Source: Lysobacter sp. K5869
Lineage (GTDB): Bacteria; Pseudomonadota; Gammaproteobacteria; Xanthomonadales; Xanthomonadaceae
DNA: 64,000 bases
Reading direction: 5' to 3'
Assembly: GCF_018847975.1 (NCBI RefSeq)
Contig: NZ_CP072597.1
Location: 1,178,001 to 1,242,000, forward strand
Of this stretch, positions 41,840 to 50,616 are shown piece after piece. The notes under the pieces were generated by a model. The model did not search any database. It saw only the letters and a list, made by a program, of their open reading frames with translations, and had not been told where the DNA came from. The position numbers and the translations under genes are program-made. The first letter of the stretch is position 1. Each line of letters starts with the position of its first letter.

Positions 41840-43816
41840 TTAGAGAATCGGCGCCAACCCCGCGCCGAACGCGGTGAACATCCGCGTCGTCAGGCTCTTC
41901 ACGCCCAGGTTCACTTCGGGGAAATCGCCGACGGGTTTGTAGCAGGCGCGAAAGCCCGGGTCGGTGCGGTACAGCGGCGAGGGACAATCCGGGCCGGGCA
42001 CGAATTCGTAGCTGGTCGCGTAGCGCACCGGCCACAGGTCGAAGATCGGCAGGTGTTCGGAGATCTTGGCGATCGAGTATTCCAGCCCCGAGAAGATCGG
42101 CGGCTTGTCGCGGCGCGCGATCACCCACGAGTTCTCCGGCGCGATGTCGCGGCGGATGCTCGCGGCCAGCGCCTGGGCGAAGGCGGGGTCGTCGATCACC
42201 ACCGCGCTCTCGGTGTTGTAGTGGTCGCCGCGCGGGTCGAAGTTGTGGGTGCCGATCACGCCGATGCGTTCGTCGATCACCATCGACTTGGCGTGCATGC
42301 CGATGCGCACGCCGGCGCGCTTGAGCGGCACCGGTTCGTTGGTGCGGCGACGCGCGTAGCGCATCGCCGCGTATTCTTGGGTCAGCGGCTGGCGGTAGCG
42401 CTGGCGGTACAGCACGCTGCTGCGGTCGGGCTCGTCGCGGCGGCGCCGCGATTCGGCCAATCCGGCGCCGTCGATCTCGCCGGGCTCGGCGCGGCCTTCG
42501 GGTTCGGCCAGACCGCGCAGGCCCAGGTCGGGCAGATCGGCGCCGGTGGCGGCGATGTCGATCGGCGCGTCGGCCGGGAACGGCTTGTACTCGTAGATGT
42601 TGAAGCCGAACTCGCGCAGGTAGCGGCGCTTGTACTTGTACGACAGCGCGTAGGCGATGAAGGCGTCGGTGGCGGCGAGGCTGTTGGTGGAGACGATCAC
42701 CCGCGGCCGGTCGGGGCGCGCGTGCAAGGTGCGGAACAGGTCCTGCGCCGACTTGGACAGCACCAGATACGGCGTTTGCAGCATCACCTCGTCGCGCGCG
42801 TTGGCGATCAGGTTGCGCAGCGAGTCCGAGGCCAGGGCGTTGGTTTCCGCGTCCTCGCGGTGCTTGTCCGGGGTGTCGGAGATGTAGCGCACCGCGCCGA
42901 CCGGGATCGCGTGGTCGACCAGCCGCTCGCGCACCTGCGCTTCGTCGTCGGCGGCCTCGCGCATGGCTTGCGCGCGTTGCGGACGCTCGAACCGGCTCGG
43001 CGGCAGCGCCGGCACGCCGTCGTCGATGATGCGCTGGCCGACGTCGGCCAAGCGCTCGACCGGGACGCTGCGGCGGTCGCTCCAGAACACCTGGAAATCG
43101 GTGCCCATCACCTGCGCGACCGGGCCGGCGACGATCACGTCGCGGTCGCGGAAGTTGTACTGGTCGTCCCAGTCGTAATAGTCGTCTTGGTAATTGCGCC
43201 CGCCGGAAATGCCGACCTGTCCGTCGGCGAGCAGCAGCTTGGTGTGCATGCGCTGGTTGAGCCGGCGCCAGCAGCAGGCCGCGGCCAGCGCGTACTGCGG
43301 GTAGGTGATGCGGGCGCGGTGCAGCACCGGGTTGTACAGCTTGATCTCGAAATCGACGTGGGCGCCGGCCAGCGCGGCGAGCGTGTCGATGTGGCGCATC
43401 GCCGCGAGCTGATCGATCAGCAGGCGCACGCGCACGCCGCGCCGCGCGGCGGCGAGCAATTCGTCCAGCACCAGCCGCGCGGCGTCGTCTTCCTCGAAGA
43501 TGTAGGTCTGCAGGTCCAGGGTGTGGCGCGCGCTGCGGATCAGGTTGATCCGCGCCATCAGCGCGTCGGGGCCGCGGTCGAGGATGATCGCGTAGTGGCG
43601 CGGCTGCTCCGGCGCGGATTCGGCCAGCGCCTTGCGGCCCAGGTCGTACAGCGGCGAGGGCCGGGCGCAGGCGTGCTCGCCTTGGCAATCGATCTGGGTC
43701 GAGCGCGCGGCGGCGGCGATCGCGCTGGCGCGGTCGCGCTGGGCCGGGCTCAGCGACGCGCAAGCCGACAGGGACAGGGCGAGCAGGGCCGCGAGGCCGC
43801 GCAACACGGGGTTCAA
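41840..43816 (-). CDS. Phospholipase D/cardiolipin synthase-like lipoprotein
   Basis: 658 residues with lipobox LSAC at residues 16-19, so a lipid-anchored periplasmic protein. Two HKD motifs are complete: H191-K193-D198 in RMHTKLLLADG and H508-K510-D515 in GMHAKSMVIDE, followed by GGRNYQDDYYD and GTHNFDPRGDHYNTE. The insertion between domains is Arg/Glu-rich. Two HKD halves form one active site for phosphatidyl transfer or phosphodiester hydrolysis. The lipoprotein form, rather than an inner-membrane ClsA, suggests a secreted PLD-family enzyme of unknown substrate. It is the last gene of a run that includes YceI and SixA. Confidence 0.9.
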   Translation of the reverse strand: MNPVLRGLAALLALSLSACASLSPAQRDRASAIAAAARSTQIDCQGEHACARPSPLYDLGRKALAESAPEQPRHYAIILDRGPDALMARINLIRSARHTLDLQTYIFEEDDAARLVLDELLAAARRGVRVRLLIDQLAAMRHIDTLAALAGAHVDFEIKLYNPVLHRARITYPQYALAAACCWRRLNQRMHTKLLLADGQVGISGGRNYQDDYYDWDDQYNFRDRDVIVAGPVAQVMGTDFQVFWSDRRSVPVERLADVGQRIIDDGVPALPPSRFERPQRAQAMREAADDEAQVRERLVDHAIPVGAVRYISDTPDKHREDAETNALASDSLRNLIANARDEVMLQTPYLVLSKSAQDLFRTLHARPDRPRVIVSTNSLAATDAFIAYALSYKYKRRYLREFGFNIYEYKPFPADAPIDIAATGADLPDLGLRGLAEPEGRAEPGEIDGAGLAESRRRRDEPDRSSVLYRQRYRQPLTQEYAAMRYARRRTNEPVPLKRAGVRIGMHAKSMVIDERIGVIGTHNFDPRGDHYNTESAVVIDDPAFAQALAASIRRDIAPENSWVIARRDKPPIFSGLEYSIAKISEHLPIFDLWPVRYATSYEFVPGPDCPSPLYRTDPGFRACYKPVGDFPEVNLGVKSLTTRMFTAFGAGLAPIL

Positions 43817-43861
43817 CGGTACAGCTCCTTGGCGTCGCGGCCGGGCGGCCGCGGCGGTGGG

Positions 43862-44605
43862 TCAGCGCTCCGGCCGGGCCGGAACCGTCTCGGGGGGCCG
43901 CGGCGGCGGAGTCCGCGGCGGGGGAGGCTTATTTTGCGTGGAAATCAGCCGTACTTGCATGGTGAAACGCACCCGATCGCCCAGCGCGAACTGCCATCCG
44001 TCCAGGGCGTAGTCGTCGCGGCTGACGCTGCCGTGGGCGATGGCGTCGCAGTCCTCGCCCGGGCGCGCGCACGCGGCCGGGCTCAGGACGAAGGTTTCCA
44101 TGCGGCTGATCCCGTGCAGGGTCAGGCGCCCGCGCAGCGCGCCGCCGGTGCGGACCAGATCGGCCGGGTGCGGTTCGGACAGGAATTCGATGAAGGGGTA
44201 GCGCTCGGCGGCGAAGAACCGGTCGCCGCGGGCGAGCCGGGTGTAGCGCTCGGACTCGGCGACCGTCACCGCGCCGGTGGCCAGACGGATGCGGACCTGA
44301 TGGCGGCCGTCGGCGAGCACGCTGACTTCGCCGTCGTAGCGCGGGAACTGGCCTTCGACCTTCTGGCCCCAACGGGTGCGCAGCTCGAAGCTGAAACGGG
44401 TGTGCAGCGGATCGAAAACGGTCTGGCTCACCACCCGCGGGCCCGGCGCGGGCGCGGGCGCGGCCGGCGGCGCGGGGAAGACGCCCAGCGCCGGAGCCAG
44501 CCCCGGCGCCGGCGGCAACTGCGCGCCGGCGCTGCCGGCCAGCAGCAGCCACGCCCAAGGCAGCGCCGTCGCCGCGCCGCGGCTGCGCCGCGGCGACGCA
44601 GTCAC
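43862..44605 (-). CDS. YceI-family periplasmic protein
   Basis: 247 residues with GTG start, overlapping the sixA stop (GTGA). A short signal peptide (LPWAWLLLAGSAGAQ) is followed by a Pro/Ala-rich linker and the YceI lipocalin-like barrel, seen in FDPLHTRFSFELRTRWGQKVEGQFPRYDGEV, RYTRLARGDRFFAAERYPFIEFLS and GRLTLHGISRMETF. YceI proteins bind isoprenoid-like molecules in the periplasm. The last 30 residues are Pro/Arg-rich and unusual for the family. Coupling to the cytoplasmic SixA is probably organisational only. Confidence 0.87.
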   Translation of the reverse strand: MTASPRRSRGAATALPWAWLLLAGSAGAQLPPAPGLAPALGVFPAPPAAPAPAPGPRVVSQTVFDPLHTRFSFELRTRWGQKVEGQFPRYDGEVSVLADGRHQVRIRLATGAVTVAESERYTRLARGDRFFAAERYPFIEFLSEPHPADLVRTGGALRGRLTLHGISRMETFVLSPAACARPGEDCDAIAHGSVSRDDYALDGWQFALGDRVRFTMQVRLISTQNKPPPPRTPPPRPPETVPARPER

Positions 44606-45078
44606 GGCCACCAAAACGCGCTGAGCTGGGCCGAGCCCGGTTCCAAAGCCGCGCCGGGGGCGAAGCTGAGCACGGCGATGCCCGCCGGCGGCATGCCGCG
44701 ATAGTCGCCGGACTGGCCGCTGTGCAGCAGCGCGGCCAGCCGTTCCAGGCCCGGGTTGTGGCCGACCAGCATCAGCCGCTCCGCCTCCGGGTGGGTATCG
44801 GCCAGGGTGATCAGCGTGCCCGGGGTGGCCTCGTACACCGACGGCTCGATGCGCTGTTCGACATAGCCGATCGCGCCGAGCACGGCTTCCAGGGTTTCGC
44901 GCGTGCGCCGCGAGGGCGAACACAGCACGCAGTCGGGGACGAGTTTGTTTTGCGCCAGCCAGCGGCCGGCGGCTTCGGCTTCGGCCAGCCCCTCGGCGGA
45001 GAGCGGGCGGTCGAGGTCGGCCTGACCGTTGGCGGCGGGTTCGGCGTGGGCGTGACGGAGCAGGATCAGTTCGCGCAT
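44602..45078 (-). CDS. sixA: Phosphohistidine phosphatase SixA
   Basis: 158 residues of the histidine phosphatase superfamily. Catalytic RH motif R8-H9 is in LILLRHAHAEP; the second arginine lies in LCSPSRRTRETLEAV; the second histidine is in LMLVGHNPGLERLAALLHSG. This short form is SixA, which removes phosphate from histidine phosphotransfer proteins; in E. coli its target is NPr. Its GTGA overlap with the YceI-family gene makes them one transcript. A long hairpin lies just upstream, at the end of the ParA gene. Confidence 0.93.
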   Translation of the reverse strand: MRELILLRHAHAEPAANGQADLDRPLSAEGLAEAEAAGRWLAQNKLVPDCVLCSPSRRTRETLEAVLGAIGYVEQRIEPSVYEATPGTLITLADTHPEAERLMLVGHNPGLERLAALLHSGQSGDYRGMPPAGIAVLSFAPGAALEPGSAQLSAFWWP

Positions 45079-45194
45079 GAGGCCTTGACGGATCGTGTGG
45101 ATGGGGGGAGTTGCTTGCGCGAACGCAGGGCGGGTCAGGGTAGCGGGTGCGGCGGCGGGTGTGGGTGAATGGGCTGGGAGATAGCGGACTAGGC

Positions 45195-45261
45195 GATGGC
45201 GGATAGGAGTGAGGAGATAGAGAAAGCGGCTTTCGCTATCTCCTAACTCCTATCCGCCATC
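45195..45261. repeat. 26-bp near-perfect inverted repeat between the ParA and sixA genes
   Basis: Positions 45195-45220 and 45236-45261 pair with one mismatch around a 15-nt loop. The arms contain AGGAGTGAG, which also appears in the hairpin at 50.44 kb. It directly follows the ParA gene on the minus strand but lacks a T-run, so it may be a structured intergenic element rather than an intrinsic terminator. Confidence 0.8.
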
Positions 45262-45271
45262 TCCTGCTCCC

Positions 45272-45901
45272 TTATTTCTTCAGCCACTTCAACAACGGCG
45301 CCCAATCCGCCTGATGCTCGCGGATCTGTTGCGAGTGGTAGTCGAACAGGCTCTTGCCCAGCGCGGTCATGACCACGTAGGCCTGACTGTCGCGGATCTG
45401 GCCGACCACGGGGTAGGGCCATTCGCTGAGCAGGTCCAGCGCCTGCTGCGAGGCGTTGGTCCAGGGCTTGAGCTTGTTGCCGACCAGGCCCACGCGCAGC
45501 TGGCCGCGGCGCACCCGCGGGTGCTGGGCCAGGGTGTCGAGGAAGGGGACGGTGGCTTCGATGTCCAGGGTCGAGGGCTGGACCGGGACGATCACCGCGT
45601 CGGCGACGTCGAGGAAGGATTCCAGATCCTCGGCCATGGCCCCGGCCGGGGCGTCGACCACCGCGCGCTGGGCGTCCTCGGGCAGGTGCTTGCGCCAGGC
45701 CTTCTTGCGCGTGCCGTCCAGCGGCAGCACCGCGCTTTCCAGGACCGAGCGGCGTTGCGCCCAGCGGGTCGAGGAACCCTGCGGATCGGCGTCGATCAAG
45801 GCCGTGCGCAAGCCTTCCAGCGCCGACTGCGCGGCGAGGTGGGTCGCGATCGTGGTCTTGCCGACACCACCCTTGGAACTGGCCACCAGCACGGTCTTCA
45901 T
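45272..45901 (-). CDS. Orphan ParA/MinD-type ATPase
   Basis: 209 residues. The deviant Walker A SKGGVGKTTIATHLA begins at residue 9; switch I ALIDADPQGSSTRWAQRR follows, and AVVDAPAGAM is the switch II aspartate strand. There is no parB, parS-like repeat or replication gene nearby, so it is probably not the chromosomal ParA of the origin region. ParA-family orphans commonly position other cargo such as chemotaxis arrays or secretion complexes. Cargo unknown. A short distance before the ATG no strong ribosome binding site is apparent apart from GGAG. Confidence 0.92.
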   Translation of the reverse strand: MKTVLVASSKGGVGKTTIATHLAAQSALEGLRTALIDADPQGSSTRWAQRRSVLESAVLPLDGTRKKAWRKHLPEDAQRAVVDAPAGAMAEDLESFLDVADAVIVPVQPSTLDIEATVPFLDTLAQHPRVRRGQLRVGLVGNKLKPWTNASQQALDLLSEWPYPVVGQIRDSQAYVVMTALGKSLFDYHSQQIREHQADWAPLLKWLKK

Positions 45902-46059
45902 GCGAGCTCCCTCCGGATCGGAACCCCAGCGTACACCGGCCTCGTGCAGCGGGTCATCACGTGGCGGCGCGGCGTGCGCGGCGGGGGGCCGGACCCGGGC
46001 CGGGCGTGCGGTCCGCCGGCGGGCGATGGGCGGCCGTGTCTGTGCCGGGCATGTGTTAC

Positions 46060-46180
46060 TTGGAGTTTCGGCACGTTTTTGCGTAAGCAGAAAAGCTAAA
46101 AAAACTCTCTTTATGTGTCTTGCATCCGGCTACCGCGGCGATGGGGTCCGGTAGGCCAGAGTTCCTTGGGGGGGCATCGC
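46060..46180 (+). promoter_or_regulatory. AT-rich leader with a hairpin before the Calx-beta/DUF11 gene
   Basis: A run of AT-rich sequence (TTTTTGCGTAAGC, AAAGCTAAAAAAACTCTC) near 46070-46110 stands out from its surroundings and probably holds the promoter. Downstream GGCTACCG and CGGTAGGCC form a bulged hairpin shortly before the G-rich ribosome binding site at 46168. I saw no match to a known riboswitch. Confidence 0.35.
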
Positions 46181-48097
46181 ATGCAGTCCGATCACGATCC
46201 GGCGGCGGCCGGACCGGCGCGGCGGTACGCGCCGCCGCTGTTGGCCGCGGCGCTCGCCGCCGCCAGCTTCGCCGCGCCGGCGCAGGTCCAGCGCACCTTC
46301 GTCAACCTGGGGTTCGAAGCCCCGAACATGGTCACCGCGGCCTGCGTGGGCTTCTACGTCGGTCCGCAACAGGTCACCGGCTGGAACACCACCGAGACCA
46401 ACCAGACCGCCGGCGGCTGCGGCGTCACCCCCAACCCGACTAGCGGCCCGGTGCTGGAGCTGTGGAACAACGGCGCCCTGGGCGTGCTCGCGCGCACCGG
46501 CAAGCAGCACGCCGAGCTCAATGCCTTCACCGCTTCGCGCGTGTTCCAGAACGTGTGCATGACCAACGGCGAGGTCATCAACTGGCGCCTGAGCCACCGC
46601 GGCCGCGACTCGGCCACGGTGCCGGACGTGATGGACTTCGGCATCAACGCCAGCGGCAGCACCAGCTCGGCGATCACCACCCCGGTCGCGCGCATCGGCA
46701 CCACCAACAACGGCACCGACCGGATCAACGTCGGCGGCTCGCCGTCCTTCGCCAGCCTGGGCACGCTGACCATCGGCGGCACCGTCAACGGCTGGCGCGA
46801 TTACAGCGGCACCTTCACCTATTCGGGCACCAGCGGCGTGCAGCAGCTCGGCTTCGCCGCGGTCAGCAGCGCGCTGGGCAACATCTCCTCGGGCAACTTC
46901 CTCGACGAGATCCAGGTCACCCTGACCCCGTACCTGGAATTCGATCCGACCACCTACACCGTGCGCGAAGGCACCCCCGGCACCTTGCCGCAGTTGCGCG
47001 TGATCGGCACCGTGCCGGCCGGCGGCATCACCGTGCCGATCCAGATCACCGGCGGCACCGCCACGGTCGGCAGCGACTACACCGTCGACAACGGCACTTC
47101 GACCCAGGTCAACGTGGTCATCCCGGCCGGCACCTACGACAACCAGACCTTCCCGATCCCGATCACGATCGTCGACGACAACGTCATCGAGGACAACGAG
47201 ACGGTGACCTTCACCGTGCAGCCGGCCCCGGGTTCCTACACCCTGAGCTCGACCTCGACCTGCACCGCGGCGGCGCAGGTCAACGCGACCATGACCATCC
47301 TCGACAACGACGTCGATCTGGCCACGACCAAGACCGTCGGCAACGCGACCCCGACGCCGGGCGGCAACACCCAGTTCACCGTCGATTTCTTCAACAACAC
47401 CTCGCGCCCGACGGTCGCCGACACCACCGCCCACGACGCTTCGGTGAACCTCGCCGACGCGGTGCCGACCGGGCTGACCTTCACGTCCTGGACCTGCGCC
47501 GCCAGCGGCGGCGCGACCTGCCCGGCGGGCAGCGGCAGCGGCGCCATCGGCGGCATCGCGACCCTGCCGGCCGGCGCCGCGGGCAGCGCGGGCGGACGGC
47601 TGACCTACACGATCACCGCGACCCTGGGCGCCGGCCAATGCGCGGCCATCGCCAACACCGCGACGATCTCGGCGCGCGCGCCGGTGGCCGAGGGCGCCTC
47701 GGCGCAGAGCGGCTTCAACACGCCGGCGCCCGGCGGCAACGCCAACAACAGCGCCAGCGCGTCGGTGGACGCGGTGTGCGCCGCCTTGTCGCTGCGCAAA
47801 TCCGACAACGCGACCAGCTACACGCCCGGCACCTCGGGCACCTACGTGCTGACCGCGTGCAACGCCGGGCCCGACGCGGCCAACGGCGCGACCATCGCCG
47901 ACACCTTGCCCAACGGCGTGCGCCTGTCGGGCGCGTGGTCGTGCGCCGGCAACGGCCCGGTGCCGGGCACCTGCCCGGCCGGCGGCGGCGCGATCGGCGA
48001 CAGCAGCGTCAGCGTCGCCGGCGTGAACCTGCCGAACAACGCTTGCGTGGCGGTGAGCGTGCCGGTGACCTTCAGCGCGAATCCGGCGGATTACTGA
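46181..48097 (+). CDS. Secreted Calx-beta/DUF11 repeat protein
   Basis: 638 residues with a signal peptide (APPLLAAALAAASFAAPAQ). The N-terminal part (about 35-250) is a lectin-like/PEP-type exported domain containing TGKQHAELNAFTASRVFQNVC. A Calx-beta repeat follows (about 262-375: FDPTTYTVREGTPGTLPQLRV...DNETVTFTV), then two DUF11 domains (about 380-540 and 545-638), with paired cysteines. It is a large extracellular or surface adhesin-like protein. The chain stops abruptly after the second DUF11, with no anchor, autotransporter or IPTL-CTERM segment. A G-run precedes the ATG. It stands alone. Confidence 0.82.
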   Translation: MQSDHDPAAAGPARRYAPPLLAAALAAASFAAPAQVQRTFVNLGFEAPNMVTAACVGFYVGPQQVTGWNTTETNQTAGGCGVTPNPTSGPVLELWNNGALGVLARTGKQHAELNAFTASRVFQNVCMTNGEVINWRLSHRGRDSATVPDVMDFGINASGSTSSAITTPVARIGTTNNGTDRINVGGSPSFASLGTLTIGGTVNGWRDYSGTFTYSGTSGVQQLGFAAVSSALGNISSGNFLDEIQVTLTPYLEFDPTTYTVREGTPGTLPQLRVIGTVPAGGITVPIQITGGTATVGSDYTVDNGTSTQVNVVIPAGTYDNQTFPIPITIVDDNVIEDNETVTFTVQPAPGSYTLSSTSTCTAAAQVNATMTILDNDVDLATTKTVGNATPTPGGNTQFTVDFFNNTSRPTVADTTAHDASVNLADAVPTGLTFTSWTCAASGGATCPAGSGSGAIGGIATLPAGAAGSAGGRLTYTITATLGAGQCAAIANTATISARAPVAEGASAQSGFNTPAPGGNANNSASASVDAVCAALSLRKSDNATSYTPGTSGTYVLTACNAGPDAANGATIADTLPNGVRLSGAWSCAGNGPVPGTCPAGGGAIGDSSVSVAGVNLPNNACVAVSVPVTFSANPADY

Positions 48098-48154
48098 CGG
48101 CGGCGGTTCGGGCGGACGCTCGCGCGGGCGTTTCGCTGGCGACGCCCGGCGCGC

Positions 48155-49381
48155 TCAGGGCGTCGCGGCCGGCGGGTCGATGGTGAGGCGGGGCGGTCCG
48201 CTGGCGTCGGCGTCGTTCGGGCCGGTCGCCTCGTCCGGCCAACCCGGCGGCGGTCGGCCTTGGCCGCGCCGGTCCAGTTCGGCCTGCAGCACCGAGGCTT
48301 GGCCGCGTTCGCGGAAGGCCAGGATCAGCGCCGGCGAAGACAGCGCCGCGTTCGCGCGCAGCCACTGCCAGCGCCGCTGGCGTTCGTGCCAGCGCGCGGC
48401 GTCGGGGCCGCCGCGCGTGAGCAGCAGCATCAGCACCGTGCCGGTTTCGCGCGAGACCAGCGAATCGCTGTCGGCCATCCGGCTCAGCGCCGCGAGGCAG
48501 GGCGCGCGCGACGGCGCGTCCGGCGCCAGGGCGCGATCGGCCGAACACGCGGCGACGAGGGTATGGAACTGCGGCTTCTGCCGCGGGTCGGCGAGCAGCG
48601 CCAGCGACGCGTCGATCACCGTGGCGGCCGGCAGCGCGGCGTCCGCGCCTAGCATCCGGCGCAATCCGGCTTCGGCCGCCGGGTTCGGCGCGGGCAGGGA
48701 CGCGGCGCGCAACGCGCGCAGCGTTTCGCGGCCGATGGCCTGCAAATGGTCGTCGTGGCGCGGCGCGTTCGCGGCCCGCGCCAGCAGCGCCTGCGTGTCG
48801 GCCGCCTCCGGCCGGGTGCGGCGGTCGGCGGGCCAGTCCATCGCCAGCAGCCAGACCGCCGCGTTGTCGGGTTCGAGCCGTTGCGCCCGCGCCAGCGGCG
48901 CTTGCGCGTCGCACAGGTAGGCCTCCAGGCAATCCAGCGCCTGCATCCACGCCACCAGCGCCTGCCGGCCGGGCAGATCGGCGGCGCTCACGAACGCGGC
49001 GCGGCGCGCGTTCGCGTCGGCGTCGACGCCGGCGTCGGGACGGTTGTCCGGCACCGGCCGCAGCAGCGGCAGCAGCAGGGCGAGGTCGAATCGATCGCTG
49101 GCGCCGCCGCGCGCGCTCAACGCATCGGTGTGGGCGCGCAACGCCCGGCGAACCTCTTTGTCCAGCCACTCGTTCGCGGCGGTTTGCGCGGCGGCGTCGG
49201 AAACGGGCGCCGGCGCGGAAGCGGGCGTGGCGGCGATGCGCGGCGGACTGGGCGCAGCAGACGCCGTCGATGCCGCGGGCGCGGCGGTTTGCCCGCAGCC
49301 GCTAAGCGCGGCCGCCAGCGTCAACATCCAGGTCAGGCGGACCGCGGCCGGGCGCGGCCGCAACGCAGCGGCGTGGGTCAT
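48155..49381 (-). CDS. Uncharacterised lipoprotein with helical repeats
   Basis: 408 residues with lipobox LSGC near residue 28. After an Ala/Pro-rich stretch of about 40 residues the chain is helical, with a TPR-like pattern (LARAQRLEPDNAAVWLLAMDWP), three separated cysteines and a Pro-rich tail. It resembles no enzyme I know. The start MTHAAALRP precedes the lipoprotein signal; no strong ribosome binding site is seen. The upstream AEC transporter gene ends 23 bases earlier, so the two are probably co-transcribed. Confidence 0.7.
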   Translation of the reverse strand: MTHAAALRPRPAAVRLTWMLTLAAALSGCGQTAAPAASTASAAPSPPRIAATPASAPAPVSDAAAQTAANEWLDKEVRRALRAHTDALSARGGASDRFDLALLLPLLRPVPDNRPDAGVDADANARRAAFVSAADLPGRQALVAWMQALDCLEAYLCDAQAPLARAQRLEPDNAAVWLLAMDWPADRRTRPEAADTQALLARAANAPRHDDHLQAIGRETLRALRAASLPAPNPAAEAGLRRMLGADAALPAATVIDASLALLADPRQKPQFHTLVAACSADRALAPDAPSRAPCLAALSRMADSDSLVSRETGTVLMLLLTRGGPDAARWHERQRRWQWLRANAALSSPALILAFRERGQASVLQAELDRRGQGRPPPGWPDEATGPNDADASGPPRLTIDPPAATP

Positions 49382-49404
49382 CGGATCGGGCGAGGCGAAA
49401 GCGG

Positions 49405-50313
49405 TCAGGCTAACCCGACCGCCGCCCACAGCGGCAGCGTCGCCAGCGACAACAGCAAGCCGTAGCCCACCATCGCCGCCGCCAGCCGCGGCGCCAGCCC
49501 GTGGGCGATGGCCAGCGCGCCGGCGGTGACCATCGGCGGCATCGCCGATTCCAGCACCGTGGTGCGCGCCATTTCGCCGTGCAGGCCGAGCAGCGGCACC
49601 AGCGCCCAGGCCAGGGCCGGCATCAGCGCCAGCTTGAGGGTCAGGCCGGCGGCCAGCGGTTTGAGTTCCTCGCGCGGCAGCGCCAGCTTCACCGACAGGC
49701 CGATGGTCAGCATCGCCAGCGGCAGCAGCGCGTCGGACAGGCGTTGCAGGCCGCCGGCGATCCAGCTCGGCGGCTGCGCGGGCATGACCGTGAAGCCGAC
49801 GATCAGCGCCCACAGCGGCGGAAATCGCAGCACCCGGCGCAGCATGTCGGCCGCGCTCGGGCGGGTGTCGCCGCCGTAGCGCGCCAGCACCCACAGGCCG
49901 AAGGTGGACAGGATCAGGAACGCGCCGAACTGGTCGTAGACCACGGCATAGGGCAGGGCGTGTTCGCCGATCAGCGCGCGGGTCAGCGGGTAGCCGAGGA
50001 AGCTGGTGTTGCCCAGGGCCACGGTCAGCAGCAACACCGCGTGCTCGTCGCGGCGCAGCGTCAGCGCGCGCGCCAGCAGGCCGACCAGCGCGACGGTCGC
50101 CGCCAGCAGCAGCCACGGCACCGCGGCTACGCCGAGCAGGGCCGGTTCCAGGTGCAGGCGCGGCGCATAGCGCAGCACCGCCGCGGGCAGGCAGACGTAG
50201 AGCACGACCAGGTTGAGCACCTGGGCGGCGTTGTCGGGCAGGGCGCGCAGGCGCTGGAACGCATAGCCCAGCACCAGCATCGCCAGGACCAGGGCGAAGG
50301 CGTCGAAGGCCAT
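49405..50313 (-). CDS. AEC-family transporter (auxin efflux carrier-like)
   Basis: 302 residues in about ten membrane helices. The first half contains LNLVVLYVCLPAAVLRYAPRL and the second ALGNTSFLGYPLTRALIGE and VGFTVMPAQPPSWIAGGLQRLSDALLPLAMLTIGLSVKL, all typical of bacterial AEC permeases. These carry small organic acids or amino-acid-like compounds across the inner membrane. I use the ATG giving MAFDAFALVLAMLVLGYAFQRL, as in family members; an upstream ATG at 50343 would add ten residues. It lies next to an uncharacterised lipoprotein gene. Substrate unknown. Confidence 0.88.
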   Translation of the reverse strand: MAFDAFALVLAMLVLGYAFQRLRALPDNAAQVLNLVVLYVCLPAAVLRYAPRLHLEPALLGVAAVPWLLLAATVALVGLLARALTLRRDEHAVLLLTVALGNTSFLGYPLTRALIGEHALPYAVVYDQFGAFLILSTFGLWVLARYGGDTRPSAADMLRRVLRFPPLWALIVGFTVMPAQPPSWIAGGLQRLSDALLPLAMLTIGLSVKLALPREELKPLAAGLTLKLALMPALAWALVPLLGLHGEMARTTVLESAMPPMVTAGALAIAHGLAPRLAAAMVGYGLLLSLATLPLWAAVGLA

Positions 50314-50440
50314 GGGGCGCGGCTCGGCGGCGGTGACGGCCATGGTCGCGGCTGGCGGCCGCGGGCTCAAGACGGCTTTCGGCTTAGGCGGCGGGGTGAG
50401 CCGCCGAGGGCGCGCTTTGCGTGTGGCGGGATCGAGACGG

Positions 50441-50516
50441 GAAACGAGCGAAGAGGAGTGAGTAGACGCCGCGGCCCTACCGCTTTTACTCGCTCCTCAC
50501 GCCTCTGCGCTCGTTC
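50441..50516. repeat. Imperfect inverted repeat with AGGAGTGAG core
   Basis: Positions 50441-50464 and 50493-50516 pair with a few regularly spaced mismatches around a 28-nt loop, in the divergent region between the AEC transporter and AAA+ genes. The AGGAGTGAG core also occurs in the hairpin near 45.2 kb, suggesting one family of intergenic hairpins. Confidence 0.65.
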
Positions 50517-50616
50517 CTGACTCTAGATCCGCGCTCCGAACACGGCCGCAGCGCTCAAGCCGAGCCCATCCGCCGCGCCCGCCGTATCATGCCCCTTCCA
50601 CGGAAGACCCCGGCCC

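Noticed and set aside
41717..44704. Plus-strand frame of 995 codons
   Set aside because: Antisense to the phospholipase D-like and YceI genes; composition is that of a GC-bias artefact.
46120..46180. Resemblance to the end of a GEMM (c-di-GMP-I) riboswitch
   Set aside because: Only a GGCTACC/GGTAGCC stem recalls it; the conserved core bases upstream are missing on both strands.
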